From Actinomycetota bacterium (GTDB taxonomy: Bacteria; Actinomycetota; Humimicrobiia; Humimicrobiales; Humimicrobiaceae), in the NCBI GenBank assembly GCA_016870675.1, contig VGAU01000009.1, forward strand, positions 1 through 16,966: a DNA stretch of 16,966 bases, written 5' to 3'. Below are positions 1-9,700 of the stretch, in pieces. Each line of letters opens with the position of its first letter. The first letter of the stretch is position 1. The notes beneath the pieces are model-generated. The model was not told the DNA's origin. It ran no database searches and was given only the letters and a program-made list of their open reading frames with translations. The translations under genes were made by a program, and so were the position numbers.

Positions 1-638
1 GGTTTATATAGGTTAATTTTCCCGGTAGTTTCTTCCAGCTCATTTATAACATACTGCTGCATCTGACTTAGACTATTTGTATCCGGTATACTGGATATAC
101 TGGAGCCAATAAATTTTTCAGTTAAACTGACACATCCGAGATTTAAACTTTCAACCAACTGCAGGTTATAGTTACAATCACCCAGTATGAATTCACTGCT
201 CCCGCCCCCAATATCCACTACTAAAATTTTACCGTTGAGCTCCGCCTTATAATCCGGATAATTTAAATCCATATCTCTTACCGCGCCGTAGAAGCTCAAC
301 CGGGCTTCTTCCTGGCCGCTGACAACATCAATTTTCATCCCCAGATGTTTGTAGACACAAGATATAAACCAATCACTATTTGATGCTTTCCTTACCGCAC
401 TTGTCCCTACAACCCTGAATTTTTTTACATCATAGTCTTCAATCAAACGCTGGTAATCTGAAAGAACCTCGACAGTCATACTGGCAGAATCTTTACCAAT
501 CATATTATTTTCGTCCAGATTTTTACCCAGACGGGTAATTTTCATCTTTCTTTCCAGGGGAATGAATTTATTGTTTTGGTAATCAGTGATTAGTAATCTG
601 GTGGAGTTGGTTCCGATATCAATAGACGCTAATTTCAT
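1..638 (-). CDS. ppx: Ppx/GppA family exopolyphosphatase / pppGpp phosphohydrolase (3' end beyond window)
   Basis: This is the N-terminal part (212 codons visible) of a protein of the ASKHA-fold Ppx/GppA family, which hydrolyses inorganic polyphosphate and/or converts pppGpp to ppGpp in the cytoplasm. The start is ATG at 636-638. Visible motifs are the phosphate-1 loop DIGTNSTRLLI at residues 7-17, GTSAVRKA near residue 80, SGQEEARL with the family's catalytic Glu near residue 108, and the phosphate-2 loop VVDIGGGSSEFI. The gene runs off the left edge, so short (about 300 aa) and long (about 500 aa) family members cannot be told apart, nor can polyP be separated from pppGpp as substrate. It lies 34 nt downstream of the DivIC-like gene and is probably cotranscribed with it. 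No strong Shine-Dalgarno is present. Family assignment is firm; the exact substrate is unknown. Confidence 0.93.
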   Translation of the reverse strand, partial: MKLASIDIGTNSTRLLITDYQNNKFIPLERKMKITRLGKNLDENNMIGKDSASMTVEVLSDYQRLIEDYDVKKFRVVGTSAVRKASNSDWFISCVYKHLGMKIDVVSGQEEARLSFYGAVRDMDLNYPDYKAELNGKILVVDIGGGSSEFILGDCNYNLQLVESLNLGCVSLTEKFIGSSISSIPDTNSLSQMQQYVINELEETTGKINLYK

Positions 639-672
639 TTAAAATTACTTATATACCTTTTCTAATCCCGGC

Positions 673-1104
673 TTAGTTACTTCTGATTTCATTATTATAG
701 AAGATCTTTATATTTTCCCATAAAGCCGAGTTTGAATAAATATCCTTACCGGAAGCCAGGTTACTGTCATTTTTAAAATTCTGTTCAGATTCATCATCCT
801 TAATAACTACAGAAAAATTAGTCTCATCACCTGCAGTCATATTAAACTGCTTTCTGGCTTCAAGCTCTATAGCATCTTCTCCATATAAGCTTTTTTCAAG
901 CGCCAGACGATTGATATTCTCATTCCTTTCCCAGTTTAGTTTCTCTTCCAGCTCTATTATCTTTTCTCTTTTTTCTACAATACTTTTTATCTGATTTATA
1001 GAGGTAAGGATAATAATTACGATAAAAATTAAGAAGATGGTAATAGAAATATTTATTTTAGCCTTTCTGGAAAATCTGCTGACAATTTTAATATTATCAT
1101 CCAT
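673..1104 (-). CDS. divIC: Septum formation initiator, DivIC/FtsB family
   Basis: A 143-aa bitopic membrane protein. It has a short basic cytoplasmic N-terminus, one transmembrane helix at about residues 17-39, then a coiled coil at about 40-75 and a small globular part containing YGEDAIELEARKQFNM. This matches the family's typical segment with 'ie..AR..l.m...gE..', followed by a beta strand (FSVVI). DivIC/FtsB proteins pair with FtsL in the divisome and help recruit and activate the septal synthase. The last roughly 40 residues are polar and not recognisable. It is the first gene of a minus-strand pair with ppx, as in many Clostridia where divIC lies beyond the pth-mfd-mazG cluster. A good promoter lies about 85 nt upstream. 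The family call rests on architecture and context because the proteins are short and poorly conserved. Confidence 0.8.
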   Translation of the reverse strand: MDDNIKIVSRFSRKAKINISITIFLIFIVIIILTSINQIKSIVEKREKIIELEEKLNWERNENINRLALEKSLYGEDAIELEARKQFNMTAGDETNFSVVIKDDESEQNFKNDSNLASGKDIYSNSALWENIKIFYNNEIRSN

Positions 1105-1189
1105 TTTAATTTTGTTGCTATGTTTATATTACTTCTTTATTTACTACATTAAATGACAGCTTGCTAAAATTAATTCACATATTTGTGTA

Positions 1190-1217
1190 AGTATAACATA
1201 TGCTACAATAATGCCAA
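1190..1217 (-). promoter_or_regulatory. Sigma-70-type promoter for divIC-ppx
   Basis: Read on the minus strand, -35 TTGGCA (1217-1212) is followed after 16 nt by -10 TATACT (1195-1190). The TG one base before the -10 makes it an extended -10 element. Transcription would start near 1183, leaving a leader of about 80 nt before divIC. This is the best promoter match seen in the divergent gap with ktrB. Confidence 0.6.
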
Positions 1218-1275
1218 TAGGTATCTTGTAAATTTTAGTAGTATTGTATAAATTAAGACTGAAAAAATAAAGTTG

Positions 1276-1304
1276 TTGTTTTTAATTGCCAATTTTACTA
1301 AAAT
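1276..1304 (+). promoter_or_regulatory. Candidate promoter for ktrBA
   Basis: TTGTTT (1276-1281) and TAAAAT (1299-1304) are separated by 17 nt on the plus strand, about 48 nt before the ktrB ATG. The match is moderate in a very AT-rich stretch, so chance occurrence is possible. Confidence 0.35.
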
Positions 1305-1351
1305 ATCAACCTATATGTTAGATTTATTCAATAATTGAACTCAAAAATGTA

Positions 1352-2704
1352 ATGAAAGACATACCCTTATTTTCTTCCAGGACACAAAAAACAATCGCCA
1401 AACAGGTATTGCTTGGTTTTGCAATAGCTATAATACTTGGCTCGCTATTTTTATCAATCCCCCAGATGACGCAGAGCGGAAAAATTAGCTATATAGATGC
1501 ACTCTTTACTTCTACTTCAGCAATCTGTGTTACAGGACTGATAGTTCAGGATACACCGACATATTTTACTGACTTAGGTAAAATTGTAATACTTATCCTA
1601 ATTCAGATTGGTGGACTGGGAATCATGACCGTCGGCTCCATTTTTGGATTAATTCTTGGAAGAAAAATACAAATTAGAGACAAATTTTATATCAATACTA
1701 GTTTCGGCTCAAAACAGCCGTTTAGCGCATCTAAATTTTTCATGGTAATAGCAGGAACTACATTTACCATAGAATTCATTGCATTCATTATTATGTCGGC
1801 TATTTTTCATTTTAAGCATCTTTATTCTATAAAAACATCGATGACTTTTAGTTTATTCCATACCGTAAGCGCCTTTAATAATGCTGGCTTCTCCCTATTT
1901 TCAAACAGCCTTGAGGGTTTTGCCTCTGATATTCCTCTGAATTTAGTATTCATGACCTTAATTGTGCTTGGAGGAATTGGTTTTCCTGTAATTTCCGAGA
2001 TTATTACTTTCAGGAGAATAAAACATTTTTCCCTGCATGCAAAAGTGGTTATGATTGCAACTGCAAGCTTGATAGCGGCAGGGGCAGTTGTGTTTTTCCT
2101 TATTGAGTTTAAAAATCCCGAATCTATTGCAAATAGGACTCTATCAACCAAAATTTTAGCCAGCTTCTTTCAATCAGTTACAGCACGAACAGCTGGTTTT
2201 AACACCATGAACATTGGAAGGTTAAACCCTGCAACTGTTCTCTTCCTAACCCTTCTAATGTTCATAGGAGCATCACCAGGAGGAACAGGAGGCGGCATAA
2301 AAACTACTACTTTCATTGCTGTGACTGCAGGTGGTTTGAGCTCCATTAGAGGGAGAAGTGAAGTCACATTACTTAAAAGAAAACTGCCCTCAAGTTTAAT
2401 ATACAGGGCTTTAACCCTGACTATTGCCGCAACTGCATTAATTATAATCTCAACAATCGGAATACTGGTATTCGAGAGATACTCTTTACATTTACAAGAA
2501 GTTTTATTTGAAGTAGTATCAGCATTCGGCACCGTAGGATTAAGTACCGGAATTACACCGGCACTTTCTACACCAAGCAAGATAATATTGATACTTACTA
2601 TGTATATTGGTAGAATTGGTATCAGCACTTTATCTCTAGCTATTGCAATAAGAGGTATTATTTATAAAATGACTTATCCTGAAGAAACAATAACAATCGG
2701 ATAG
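1352..2704 (+). CDS. ktrB: K+ uptake channel subunit, TrkH/KtrB family
   Basis: A 450-aa polytopic membrane protein of the superfamily of K+ transporters, which have four pseudo-repeats of helix-P loop-helix. The four selectivity-filter loops are visible: SAICVTGL (Gly62), FNNAGFSLF near 178, SVTARTAGFNT near 280 and SAFGTVGLSTG near 392. Each contributes the conserved filter glycine. The basic and glycine-rich stretch GGTGGGIKT in the third repeat is also typical. Its length (about 450) matches KtrB, and the partner gene is a single-RCK KtrA protein, so a Ktr-type rather than E. coli Trk-type complex is likely. The start at 1352 fits the family's N-terminus, although no Shine-Dalgarno precedes it. 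The downstream ktrA follows after 5 nt. Confidence 0.95.
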   Translation: MKDIPLFSSRTQKTIAKQVLLGFAIAIILGSLFLSIPQMTQSGKISYIDALFTSTSAICVTGLIVQDTPTYFTDLGKIVILILIQIGGLGIMTVGSIFGLILGRKIQIRDKFYINTSFGSKQPFSASKFFMVIAGTTFTIEFIAFIIMSAIFHFKHLYSIKTSMTFSLFHTVSAFNNAGFSLFSNSLEGFASDIPLNLVFMTLIVLGGIGFPVISEIITFRRIKHFSLHAKVVMIATASLIAAGAVVFFLIEFKNPESIANRTLSTKILASFFQSVTARTAGFNTMNIGRLNPATVLFLTLLMFIGASPGGTGGGIKTTTFIAVTAGGLSSIRGRSEVTLLKRKLPSSLIYRALTLTIAATALIIISTIGILVFERYSLHLQEVLFEVVSAFGTVGLSTGITPALSTPSKIILILTMYIGRIGISTLSLAIAIRGIIYKMTYPEETITIG

Positions 2705-2709
2705 GAAAC

Positions 2710-3372
2710 ATGAAAAAACAATTTTTAGTAATAGGATTGGGAAGATTTGGAGCAAGTGTTGCTGGAACATTAACAGAAGCCGGCCACAGCGTGGTAGGCA
2801 TAGATCAGTCTGAAGACCGGATTCAAAGGGTTTCTGAAGAAATAGCAGATGCAATAAAATGCGATGCAACAGATGCAGATATATTGGAATCTATGGGTAT
2901 CTCTGATTATGAAGCAGTTATTGTATGCATCGGAGAAAAATACATCCAAAACTCAATACTGGTAACTCTGCTTCTTAAAGAAAAAGGCGCAAAAAAGATA
3001 ATTGCTAAAGCAGGAACTAAAACACAGGGAAGGGTACTTTCAAAGGTTGGCGCAGATATCATAGTATATCCCGAAAAAGATATGGGGGAAAGAGTTGCAA
3101 GAAACCTGGTAAGTTCCAATATTATTGATTTTCTGAGTGTCAGTCCGGATGTAAGTATTATTGAAATACCTGCACCTGAAACGATGGTTGGAAAGAACTT
3201 AATCGAACTAAATTTAAGGCACAGATATGGAGTAACTATAATAAGTATAAAAAACAGTAAAAACAAAATTATGTCTCCTCCTAATATCAACTATAAATTC
3301 CAGAAAGATGATGTCCTGACATTAATTGGAGAGAACAAACTGTTAAGAAAACTCCGGTTCACAGAAGACTAA
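2710..3372 (+). CDS. ktrA: K+ uptake regulatory subunit, TrkA/KtrA family (RCK)
   Basis: A 220-aa cytoplasmic protein with one RCK_N Rossmann domain (residues 1-130) and one RCK_C domain (about 140-220). The nucleotide-binding motif GLGRFG is at residues 9-14 and the acidic residue ending the second strand is Asp32 (VVGID). One RCK_N/RCK_C pair is the KtrA form; E. coli TrkA has two. KtrA rings gate the KtrB channel in response to ATP/ADP, and in several Gram-positives the RCK_C domain binds c-di-AMP. Whether this one does is not visible here. The gene starts 5 nt after ktrB, with AGGA at the ktrB stop serving as ribosome-binding site, so the two are translated as a unit. Its last codons form one arm of the hairpin at 3355-3385. 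Confidence 0.95.
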   Translation: MKKQFLVIGLGRFGASVAGTLTEAGHSVVGIDQSEDRIQRVSEEIADAIKCDATDADILESMGISDYEAVIVCIGEKYIQNSILVTLLLKEKGAKKIIAKAGTKTQGRVLSKVGADIIVYPEKDMGERVARNLVSSNIIDFLSVSPDVSIIEIPAPETMVGKNLIELNLRHRYGVTIISIKNSKNKIMSPPNINYKFQKDDVLTLIGENKLLRKLRFTED

Positions 3373-3385
3373 ACTGTGTGAACCG
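3355..3385. terminator. Hairpin between convergent ktrA and pyk
   Basis: A perfect 9-bp inverted repeat, CGGTTCACA (3355-3363) and TGTGAACCG (3377-3385), with a 13-nt loop containing the ktrA stop codon. On the minus strand the stem is followed shortly by GTTTTCTT, so it suits the pyk operon as a weak intrinsic terminator. On the plus strand there is no U-tract. It may act in both directions. Confidence 0.55.
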
Positions 3386-3398
3386 TCCCTGGTATAGC

Positions 3399-4850
3399 TT
3401 ATTCCACCTCTTTCACATTTATAAGATTGGTGCTGCCCGGTTTATTTACCAGAACACCGGCAGTAATAACCACTCTATCGCCTATATTTATATATTTAAG
3501 TTTTTTCGAAACATTTATAGACTCGTCAATCATCATATCAATATTTTTTGTAAACTTTGTCTTTGCAGGAACAACACCCCAGCTTATCATCAACTGTCTG
3601 ACTACCCGCTGGTTGGGGCTGACGCCAATTATCATGCTCCTGGGCCTGTTTTTGGAAACCTGCCTGGCTGTGTGTCCGGATTCGGTCGAAGAAATAATAG
3701 CTTTTGCATTTAGCATATTGGCAATTTCACAAGAAGCAAAGCTTATGGCTTCCGTAATAGTATTACGGTCAATCTTTAATTTTTTTCTCATTATAGTATT
3801 ATTCCTTAAAATGGTATCGTAATCCAGAGAAGCTTCGGTTTTATTTATTATTTTAACCATCATTTTTAAGGATTCCAGTGGATACTTACCGACCGCAGTT
3901 TCCCCGGAAAGCATAACCGAATCCGAACCATCTATAATTGCATTTGCCACATCACTTACTTCGGCTCTTGTAGGCCTGGGATTTCTCATCATGGAATCCA
4001 GCATTTGTGTAGCAGTAATTACAGGCTTACCCAGCATATTAGCTTTTTTTATAATCCTTTTCTGGATATTGGGGATTTCTTCCGGATTCATTTCAATTCC
4101 CAGATCACCTCTGGCTACCATAATAGCGTCAGCTGAATTTAAAATACTGTCAAAATTATCGACTGCTTCATTTTTTTCAATCTTTGCAATAACCATTGCA
4201 TGACTTTTCTTACCGCTTATTACTCTTTTGATTTTTTCTATATCATAAGAATTTCTTACAAAAGATTGGGCTATGAAGTCTACTTCCAGTTTTAAACCAA
4301 GATTTAAAAATTCCAGATCCTTTTTGGTAACCGAATCCACACTTATAGGTACACCCGGAATATTGATTCCCTTATTGGAGTTCAGCAGTCCACCGGTTAT
4401 AACTTCGCAAACAGCTGACTTTTTGGGTATATTAATATCCAGTACTTTGCACTCAATCAAACCATCATCGATAAAAATACGGCTGCCCTTTTTAATATCT
4501 TCTATAAATTTATCATAAGTAACCTTAATTATATTATTTATACCGGATTGACCATAATCATAATTATTAGCTACAGCAAAAATAACTTTTTGTTTTCTTT
4601 CCAGTCTTATCTTATTTTTTAAATCACTGACCCTGATTTTAGGACCCTGCAAGTCCAGTATTATTGCTGTGTTTCTTTTAAATTCCTGCGAAACCCTTCT
4701 GATTTTCCCCACTATTTCTATAACCTCTTCGGAGTCACTGTGGGAAGTATTTATCCGGGCTATGTCCATCCCACCAGTTATTAGCCCTCTTAAAATATTT
4801 TCTTCTTTACTCGCAGGTCCAATAGTACAAATTATTTTGGTCTTTCTCAT
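3399..4850 (-). CDS. pyk: Pyruvate kinase (K+-independent-type signature)
   Basis: A 483-aa glycolytic enzyme converting phosphoenolpyruvate and ADP to pyruvate and ATP. ATG at 4850-4848 is chosen because it gives the usual N-terminus (MRKTKIICTIGPAS) and overlaps the mazG stop as ATGA. A longer frame from 4877 would add nine residues lying over mazG. Visible motifs are ARINTSH (31-37), LDLQGPKIR (65-73), the Lys of AKIEK, MVARGDLGIE for metal and substrate binding, and TRAEVSDVANAI. There is no C-terminal PEP-utiliser domain. The residue equivalent to rabbit Glu117 is Lys71, with Leu-Gln before it, which is the signature of K+-independent enzymes. It is the last gene of the glmU-to-pyk operon and faces ktrA across a terminator hairpin. 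Confidence 0.95.
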   Translation of the reverse strand: MRKTKIICTIGPASKEENILRGLITGGMDIARINTSHSDSEEVIEIVGKIRRVSQEFKRNTAIILDLQGPKIRVSDLKNKIRLERKQKVIFAVANNYDYGQSGINNIIKVTYDKFIEDIKKGSRIFIDDGLIECKVLDINIPKKSAVCEVITGGLLNSNKGINIPGVPISVDSVTKKDLEFLNLGLKLEVDFIAQSFVRNSYDIEKIKRVISGKKSHAMVIAKIEKNEAVDNFDSILNSADAIMVARGDLGIEMNPEEIPNIQKRIIKKANMLGKPVITATQMLDSMMRNPRPTRAEVSDVANAIIDGSDSVMLSGETAVGKYPLESLKMMVKIINKTEASLDYDTILRNNTIMRKKLKIDRNTITEAISFASCEIANMLNAKAIISSTESGHTARQVSKNRPRSMIIGVSPNQRVVRQLMISWGVVPAKTKFTKNIDMMIDESINVSKKLKYINIGDRVVITAGVLVNKPGSTNLINVKEVE

Positions 4851-5686
4851 GGCAGCTCTCTTTTTGCAATTTCCCATAATTTGTCTTTTTCTTTCAGCGG
4901 CAGTTTTTTAAAATCCAAATTATTTTCATCAGCATATTTCTCCATAAAATTAAATCTTCTTACAAATTTTTTACTTACTTCATATAGGCTTTCTTCACAA
5001 TCTACGCCTAAATGCCTGCTGAAATTTATTATACTAAAAAGGACATCTCCAATTTCGTCAAATACCTGGCTTTTTCTGCCTTCCCTTACTTCTTTTTCAA
5101 GTTCAGTCAGCTCTTCTTTTATTTTGTCAAATATATCAATTGCCTTATTCCAGTCAAAACCCAATCTCGAAGCTCTATTTTGAATTTCAGAAGCATAATG
5201 GAGAGACGGTAGAGACCTTGGGATTCCTCTAAAAATTGAATCAGGTTTTTTAAATTTCTCTTTTCTTTCTTTTTTCTTGATATCCTCCCAGTTTGCCAAT
5301 ATCTCATCACTACTGTTTAAAGTCATTCCCTGAAAAACGTGAGGATGCCTTCTTATCAACTTCTTTATAATGCTTCGCAGTACCTCACTTATATTAAACT
5401 TTTTATTTTCAGCTGCAATCTGGCTGTGAAAAACTATTTGAAGCAGCAGGTCACCTAATTCTTCTTTAAGTCCCTTATAATCATCATTCTCAATACTTTC
5501 AACAGCCTCATAAGTTTCCTCGATTAAATTCCTCTTGATAGTCTTATGATTTTGCTCTCTGTCCCATATACAACCATCAGGCGATCTGAGCTTTCTCATT
5601 ATATCCACCAGAATAGCAAATAGTTCGCTGCTGTCATTGATTTTGTCTATATTTTCTAAATCCCTGCTATTTAGTTGGAATTTCAT
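4847..5686 (-). CDS. mazG: Nucleoside triphosphate pyrophosphohydrolase MazG
   Basis: A 279-aa two-domain MazG that hydrolyses NTPs/dNTPs to NMP and pyrophosphate, removing aberrant nucleotides. The N-terminal repeat has the metal-binding pattern EETYE (56-60) and EELGD (75-79). The C-terminal repeat has EELTELEKEV followed by DEIGDVLFSIINFSRH. The sequence SPDGCIWDREQ (35-45) before the first repeat is the classical start of the domain. It begins at ATG 5686 overlapping the foldase stop by 4 nt, with a clear GAGGA ribosome-binding site, and its own TGA overlaps the pyk ATG by 4 nt. Both junctions suggest translational coupling. The position after mfd and the foldase matches Clostridia gene order. 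Confidence 0.95.
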   Translation of the reverse strand: MKFQLNSRDLENIDKINDSSELFAILVDIMRKLRSPDGCIWDREQNHKTIKRNLIEETYEAVESIENDDYKGLKEELGDLLLQIVFHSQIAAENKKFNISEVLRSIIKKLIRRHPHVFQGMTLNSSDEILANWEDIKKKERKEKFKKPDSIFRGIPRSLPSLHYASEIQNRASRLGFDWNKAIDIFDKIKEELTELEKEVREGRKSQVFDEIGDVLFSIINFSRHLGVDCEESLYEVSKKFVRRFNFMEKYADENNLDFKKLPLKEKDKLWEIAKRELP

Positions 5687-6732
5687 TCGCTTTCCTCTTC
5701 AGTTCTCGTATCTGTGTTATCTTCTGTTCCGGTATCAGTACTATTCAATGTTCCTTCCACATCTGTAAAATACTCAATATTAACCTCTTCTATTAATGAA
5801 AAAATAAAATCCTCCCATTTTTCCGCCTTATGTAAATTCAGCAGGTATGTGTTTATGGACTCTTCTACTTCATCAAATTTTTGAATATGTTCCTCCTGAC
5901 GGTCATAAACCTTTATTATATGAAATCCATATTTAGTTTCAACAATCTCACTTACTTCCCCCACATCCAGAGAGAATAATGCCTTATCAAATTCCTCAAC
6001 CATCTGACCTTTACTTATAAAACCAAGATCTCCCCCCTTCTCGGCACTGGTGGTATCATTTGAATACTGCCGGGCCAGATCTTCAAAATCTCCGCCATCC
6101 TTTAATTTATCCTCCACTCTTTTTATTTTTTCTAGAGCTTCCTCTCTTCCCTCTTCGGTCTCTTCAGAATTATCTTCTACCCATGGGAATATGGACAGAA
6201 TATGGCTTGCTTTAACCCTGACCGGAACTAAGAATAATGTATTTTTATTATCTTCATAATATTGCTTTACCTCATCTTCAGTAACGGTCGTATCTGCAGT
6301 GACTATATTAAAAATTTTACTGCTGAGCATCAGGCTCCTGAAGTAATTTACCAGAAATTTTTTATCTATGCCCATATCCTTTAAACCCTTCTCAAAATCC
6401 TCTTCAGAAGGATAGGTGCCTATTATCACTCCCATCTGTTTATCAACTTCCTCACTGCTTACAGTAATATTATTTTCCTCTGCGTATTTTTCAAGAAGTC
6501 TTGTAACAATAAGAGAATCAATTATATTGGCTTCCAGAGTTTTTAGCTCCTCTTCATTTTGAGTTAATTCCCCATCCGTACTCTGTTTTTTATAAAAATT
6601 AATATAAGTATCAACTTCCTTTTGCTTTATTTCTATTCCATCCACTCTGGCTATTGTCTTGCTGCAGCCAGCAAACAAAAAAACAAAAACGAAAATCAAT
6701 AGCATAATTATACAGATAACGCTTCTCTTCAA
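5683..6732 (-). CDS. Peptidyl-prolyl cis-trans isomerase lipoprotein (PrsA/SurA-like, parvulin type)
   Basis: A 349-aa extracytoplasmic foldase. It starts with a lipoprotein signal: basic MKR, a hydrophobic core and the lipobox FAGC with Cys23. A SurA_N-like helical chaperone region (about 30-165) follows, then a PpiC rotamase domain (about 170-280) with KASHILSIF, GGDLGFISKGQMVEEF and YGFHIIKV. The tail is acidic and Ser/Thr-rich. The start is TTG at 6732-6730, supported by AAGG six bases upstream; no ATG gives a complete signal peptide. PrsA-type proteins help secreted proteins fold outside the membrane. It lies 28 nt after mfd and overlaps mazG by 4 nt, the usual place of a prsA-like gene in the Clostridia mfd cluster. 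Clients are unknown. Confidence 0.9.
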   Translation of the reverse strand: MKRSVICIIMLLIFVFVFLFAGCSKTIARVDGIEIKQKEVDTYINFYKKQSTDGELTQNEEELKTLEANIIDSLIVTRLLEKYAEENNITVSSEEVDKQMGVIIGTYPSEEDFEKGLKDMGIDKKFLVNYFRSLMLSSKIFNIVTADTTVTEDEVKQYYEDNKNTLFLVPVRVKASHILSIFPWVEDNSEETEEGREEALEKIKRVEDKLKDGGDFEDLARQYSNDTTSAEKGGDLGFISKGQMVEEFDKALFSLDVGEVSEIVETKYGFHIIKVYDRQEEHIQKFDEVEESINTYLLNLHKAEKWEDFIFSLIEEVNIEYFTDVEGTLNSTDTGTEDNTDTRTEEESE

Positions 6733-6760
6733 TCTTTACCTTCTTTCCTTTTATTGAATA

Positions 6761-9700
6761 TTATATGAAACTCATTATATCATTTAGGCTGCTTAAGACT
6801 AAATCTAAATCAATATTTTTACTGACTTCTTTTATTATTATTTGTCTCAAAACCGGTTCGTATGACAGAACCTTATTCTTTCTATTCATTTCTCTGGCCC
6901 TGCTCTGAGACATATCCACTTTTTTCAAGTAAATTCCCTTCTCGCGGGAGAAAATAAATTTCTCTATCCTGGCTTTCCTGAGTAAATATTTTATTTTCGC
7001 TATATTTACAAGATTATCTACCACCAGTGGCGCTTTTTTATATCGCAAGTTCATGTTCTTCCTGACCTGGTCTATTTCACTAAGACTTTTTGCATTTCCC
7101 AATACCTTATAAATATTAACTCTGTCTCTTTCACTTTCAATATAACTTTTTGGGATATAGGCACTTACTGGCAGATCAATTTGAACATTAATATCCTCTT
7201 CAATCTTTTTACCTTTAAGTTTTTCAATCTCTTCTTTTACTATCTGGCAGTACATATCAAAACCCACACTATTTATGTGACCGTGCTGCCTTGGACCCAA
7301 TATTTCCCCTGCTCCTCTTATTTCCAGGTCTCTCATTGCTATATTGTATCCTGAACCAAGGTCGGTATATTCTTTCAAAGTCTTAAGCCTTTGAAACGCA
7401 GGAAGACTTAGATTTCCCCTGCCAGGATAGAATAAATAAGAATAAGCTCTCTCGAAAGACCTACCCACCCTGCCCCTCAATTGATACAGCTGAGATAATC
7501 CAAACAGATGTGAATTTTCAACTATTAATGTATTTACATTTCCAATATCCATTCCGGATTCTATTATTGAAGTGGTCAGCAGTATATCGTATTTTTTATT
7601 TATAAAATCACTCATTATTTTTTCTATCCTGCTGCCGTCCATTTGACCATGAGTCATGGCAACTCTTGCTTCGGGAACTAATTGCTGCAGCTGGATTTTC
7701 TTATTTTCTATACCGGATATTCTATTGTACACATAATATACCTGCCCTGCCCTGGCTAGTTCCCTTTCTATAGCTCTTCTTACAACCTGATAGTCAATCT
7801 CGCCCACAAAAGTTTCTATTGGGTTCCTACCCTCCGGATGAGTTTCAATTAATACAATATCCCTGACTCCTGTAAGAGACATATACAGTGTCCTGGGAAT
7901 AGGTGTAGCACTTAATGTTAGTACATCTACTTCAGTTTTTAACAACTTTATCTTTTCCTTGCTTCCGACTCCAAATTTCTGTTCTTCATCTACAATTATA
8001 AGACCCAGGTCTTTAGGCATTATATCTTCCTGGAGGATGCGATGTGTTCCAATTATCATATCTATTTTGCCATCATTAAAATCTTTAACTATGTCCTTTT
8101 GTTTTTTTCTTGCTCTAAATCTGCTTAAGACTTCTAAAATGACAGGGTAGTTTTTATACCGCTCGCTGAAGGTCTGGTAATGCTGATCAGCAAGAATCGT
8201 GGTCGGGACCAGCATCAGAACCTGTTTCCCATTTTCTATTGCCTTAAAAGCTGCCCTTACAGCAACCTCGGTTTTCCCGAATCCTACATCTCCAATTACC
8301 AGAGTGTCCATTGGTTTGGGTTTGCGCATTGCATCCTTTACATAATTTATGGCTTTAATTTGATCAGGGGTTTCCTTAAATGGAAATAAATCTTCTATCT
8401 CCTTTTGCCAGGGACTATCAGCAGGAAATGCATAACCACTGGTGGAATCTCTCTCAGCATATAATTTAGCAAGGTCAATAGTAAACTTATAGACAGATCT
8501 CCTGACCCTTCTTCTAAGACTATCCCACTGTTTAGAATTAAGAGGCGTTACTACCGGTTTTTTTGCCCCAATATATTTACTGATGCGGTCAGCCTGCCAG
8601 GTTGGAACATATAGCTTATCATTATTTGCGTATTCTATTAAAAAATATTCTCTTTTATAACCACCAATCTGCTTTGAGATAATATCAATATATTTTCCAA
8701 TACCATGGTTTTTATGAACTATATATTCCCCGGGCTTAAAATACTCAAACTCACTACCCGTAGAAATCTTTTTTTCAGAGATCTGATACTGCATTTGATC
8801 ATAAATATCCAGTTCCCCATATAATGAAATATCTCTGGACTGGTAACCCCTGTATAACCGTACGCCTGAGATACTGGCAACACTCGGTTCTAGTAAATTA
8901 TATTTAACTTCAACTCCGGTTCTTAAATAGTTATAGGATACGGAACTGCCTAAAAATAATTCTTCTATCTTCTTTCTTCTTTTACTTCCATCAATAGAAA
9001 TAATAACCTTCTTGCCGCTTTTTAAATCTTCTTTTATATTCCTTATAAAAACAATGGAATTTCCAAAACTTTTTTTCTGCCTGGTTATTTTCTGCAAATT
9101 AAATTCACTTTTACTGGTGGCTTGTTCTTTGGTGGAAACTATATTTAATTTTAAATAAAAATCCTCTTTTTCCAGAAAATCTTTTTTCACCAGATAGGAG
9201 CTTGCAATTTCTTTGCTTGCAGTTGCCAGTATATCTTTATCTCTATCAAACACCTTATGAAGAATATCAATATCGCTTCTTATTTTCAGATAAATTTCTA
9301 TTGGATCACAAAATATGACTGCAAGTTTTGGAATATTCTTCTTTAGCAAATCAATAAAAGAGACCATCTTTTCAGGTAGTTTTATGCTGCCTATCTCTTT
9401 TATCTTCCAGGGATTTGTATTTGGAAAAATAGAGATTTTATCCAATTTCTTTACCAGCTTCTGGCTTGAAATATCATAAAAAAATATTTTCTCTACTTCA
9501 TCTCCAAGAAAATCAATCCTTGCAGGATTCTCGCCAGCTATATCAAAAATGTCGACGACTTCTCCTCTTATACTGAATTCTCCCCTATCATAAACCCTGT
9601 GTACCCTCTCATAACCGCTGTTAGTAAATTTAGATATCAACTGGTCCCTATCATATTCACTGCCAGCCAATATTTTTATACTTTCCAGTCTATCTACTTT

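Noticed and set aside
1105..1351. Riboswitch (c-di-AMP or other) in front of ktrB
   Set aside because: The divergent gap shows no recognisable conserved core or terminator hairpin, only promoter-like elements.
2170..2628. Long antisense ORFs inside ktrB, ktrA, pyk and other genes
   Set aside because: They are shadows of strongly supported genes on the other strand, without ribosome-binding sites or recognisable domains.
4851..4877. Upstream ATG at 4877 as pyk start
   Set aside because: It adds nine residues not seen in pyruvate kinases and overlaps mazG by 31 nt, while ATG 4850 gives the family N-terminus and an ATGA overlap.
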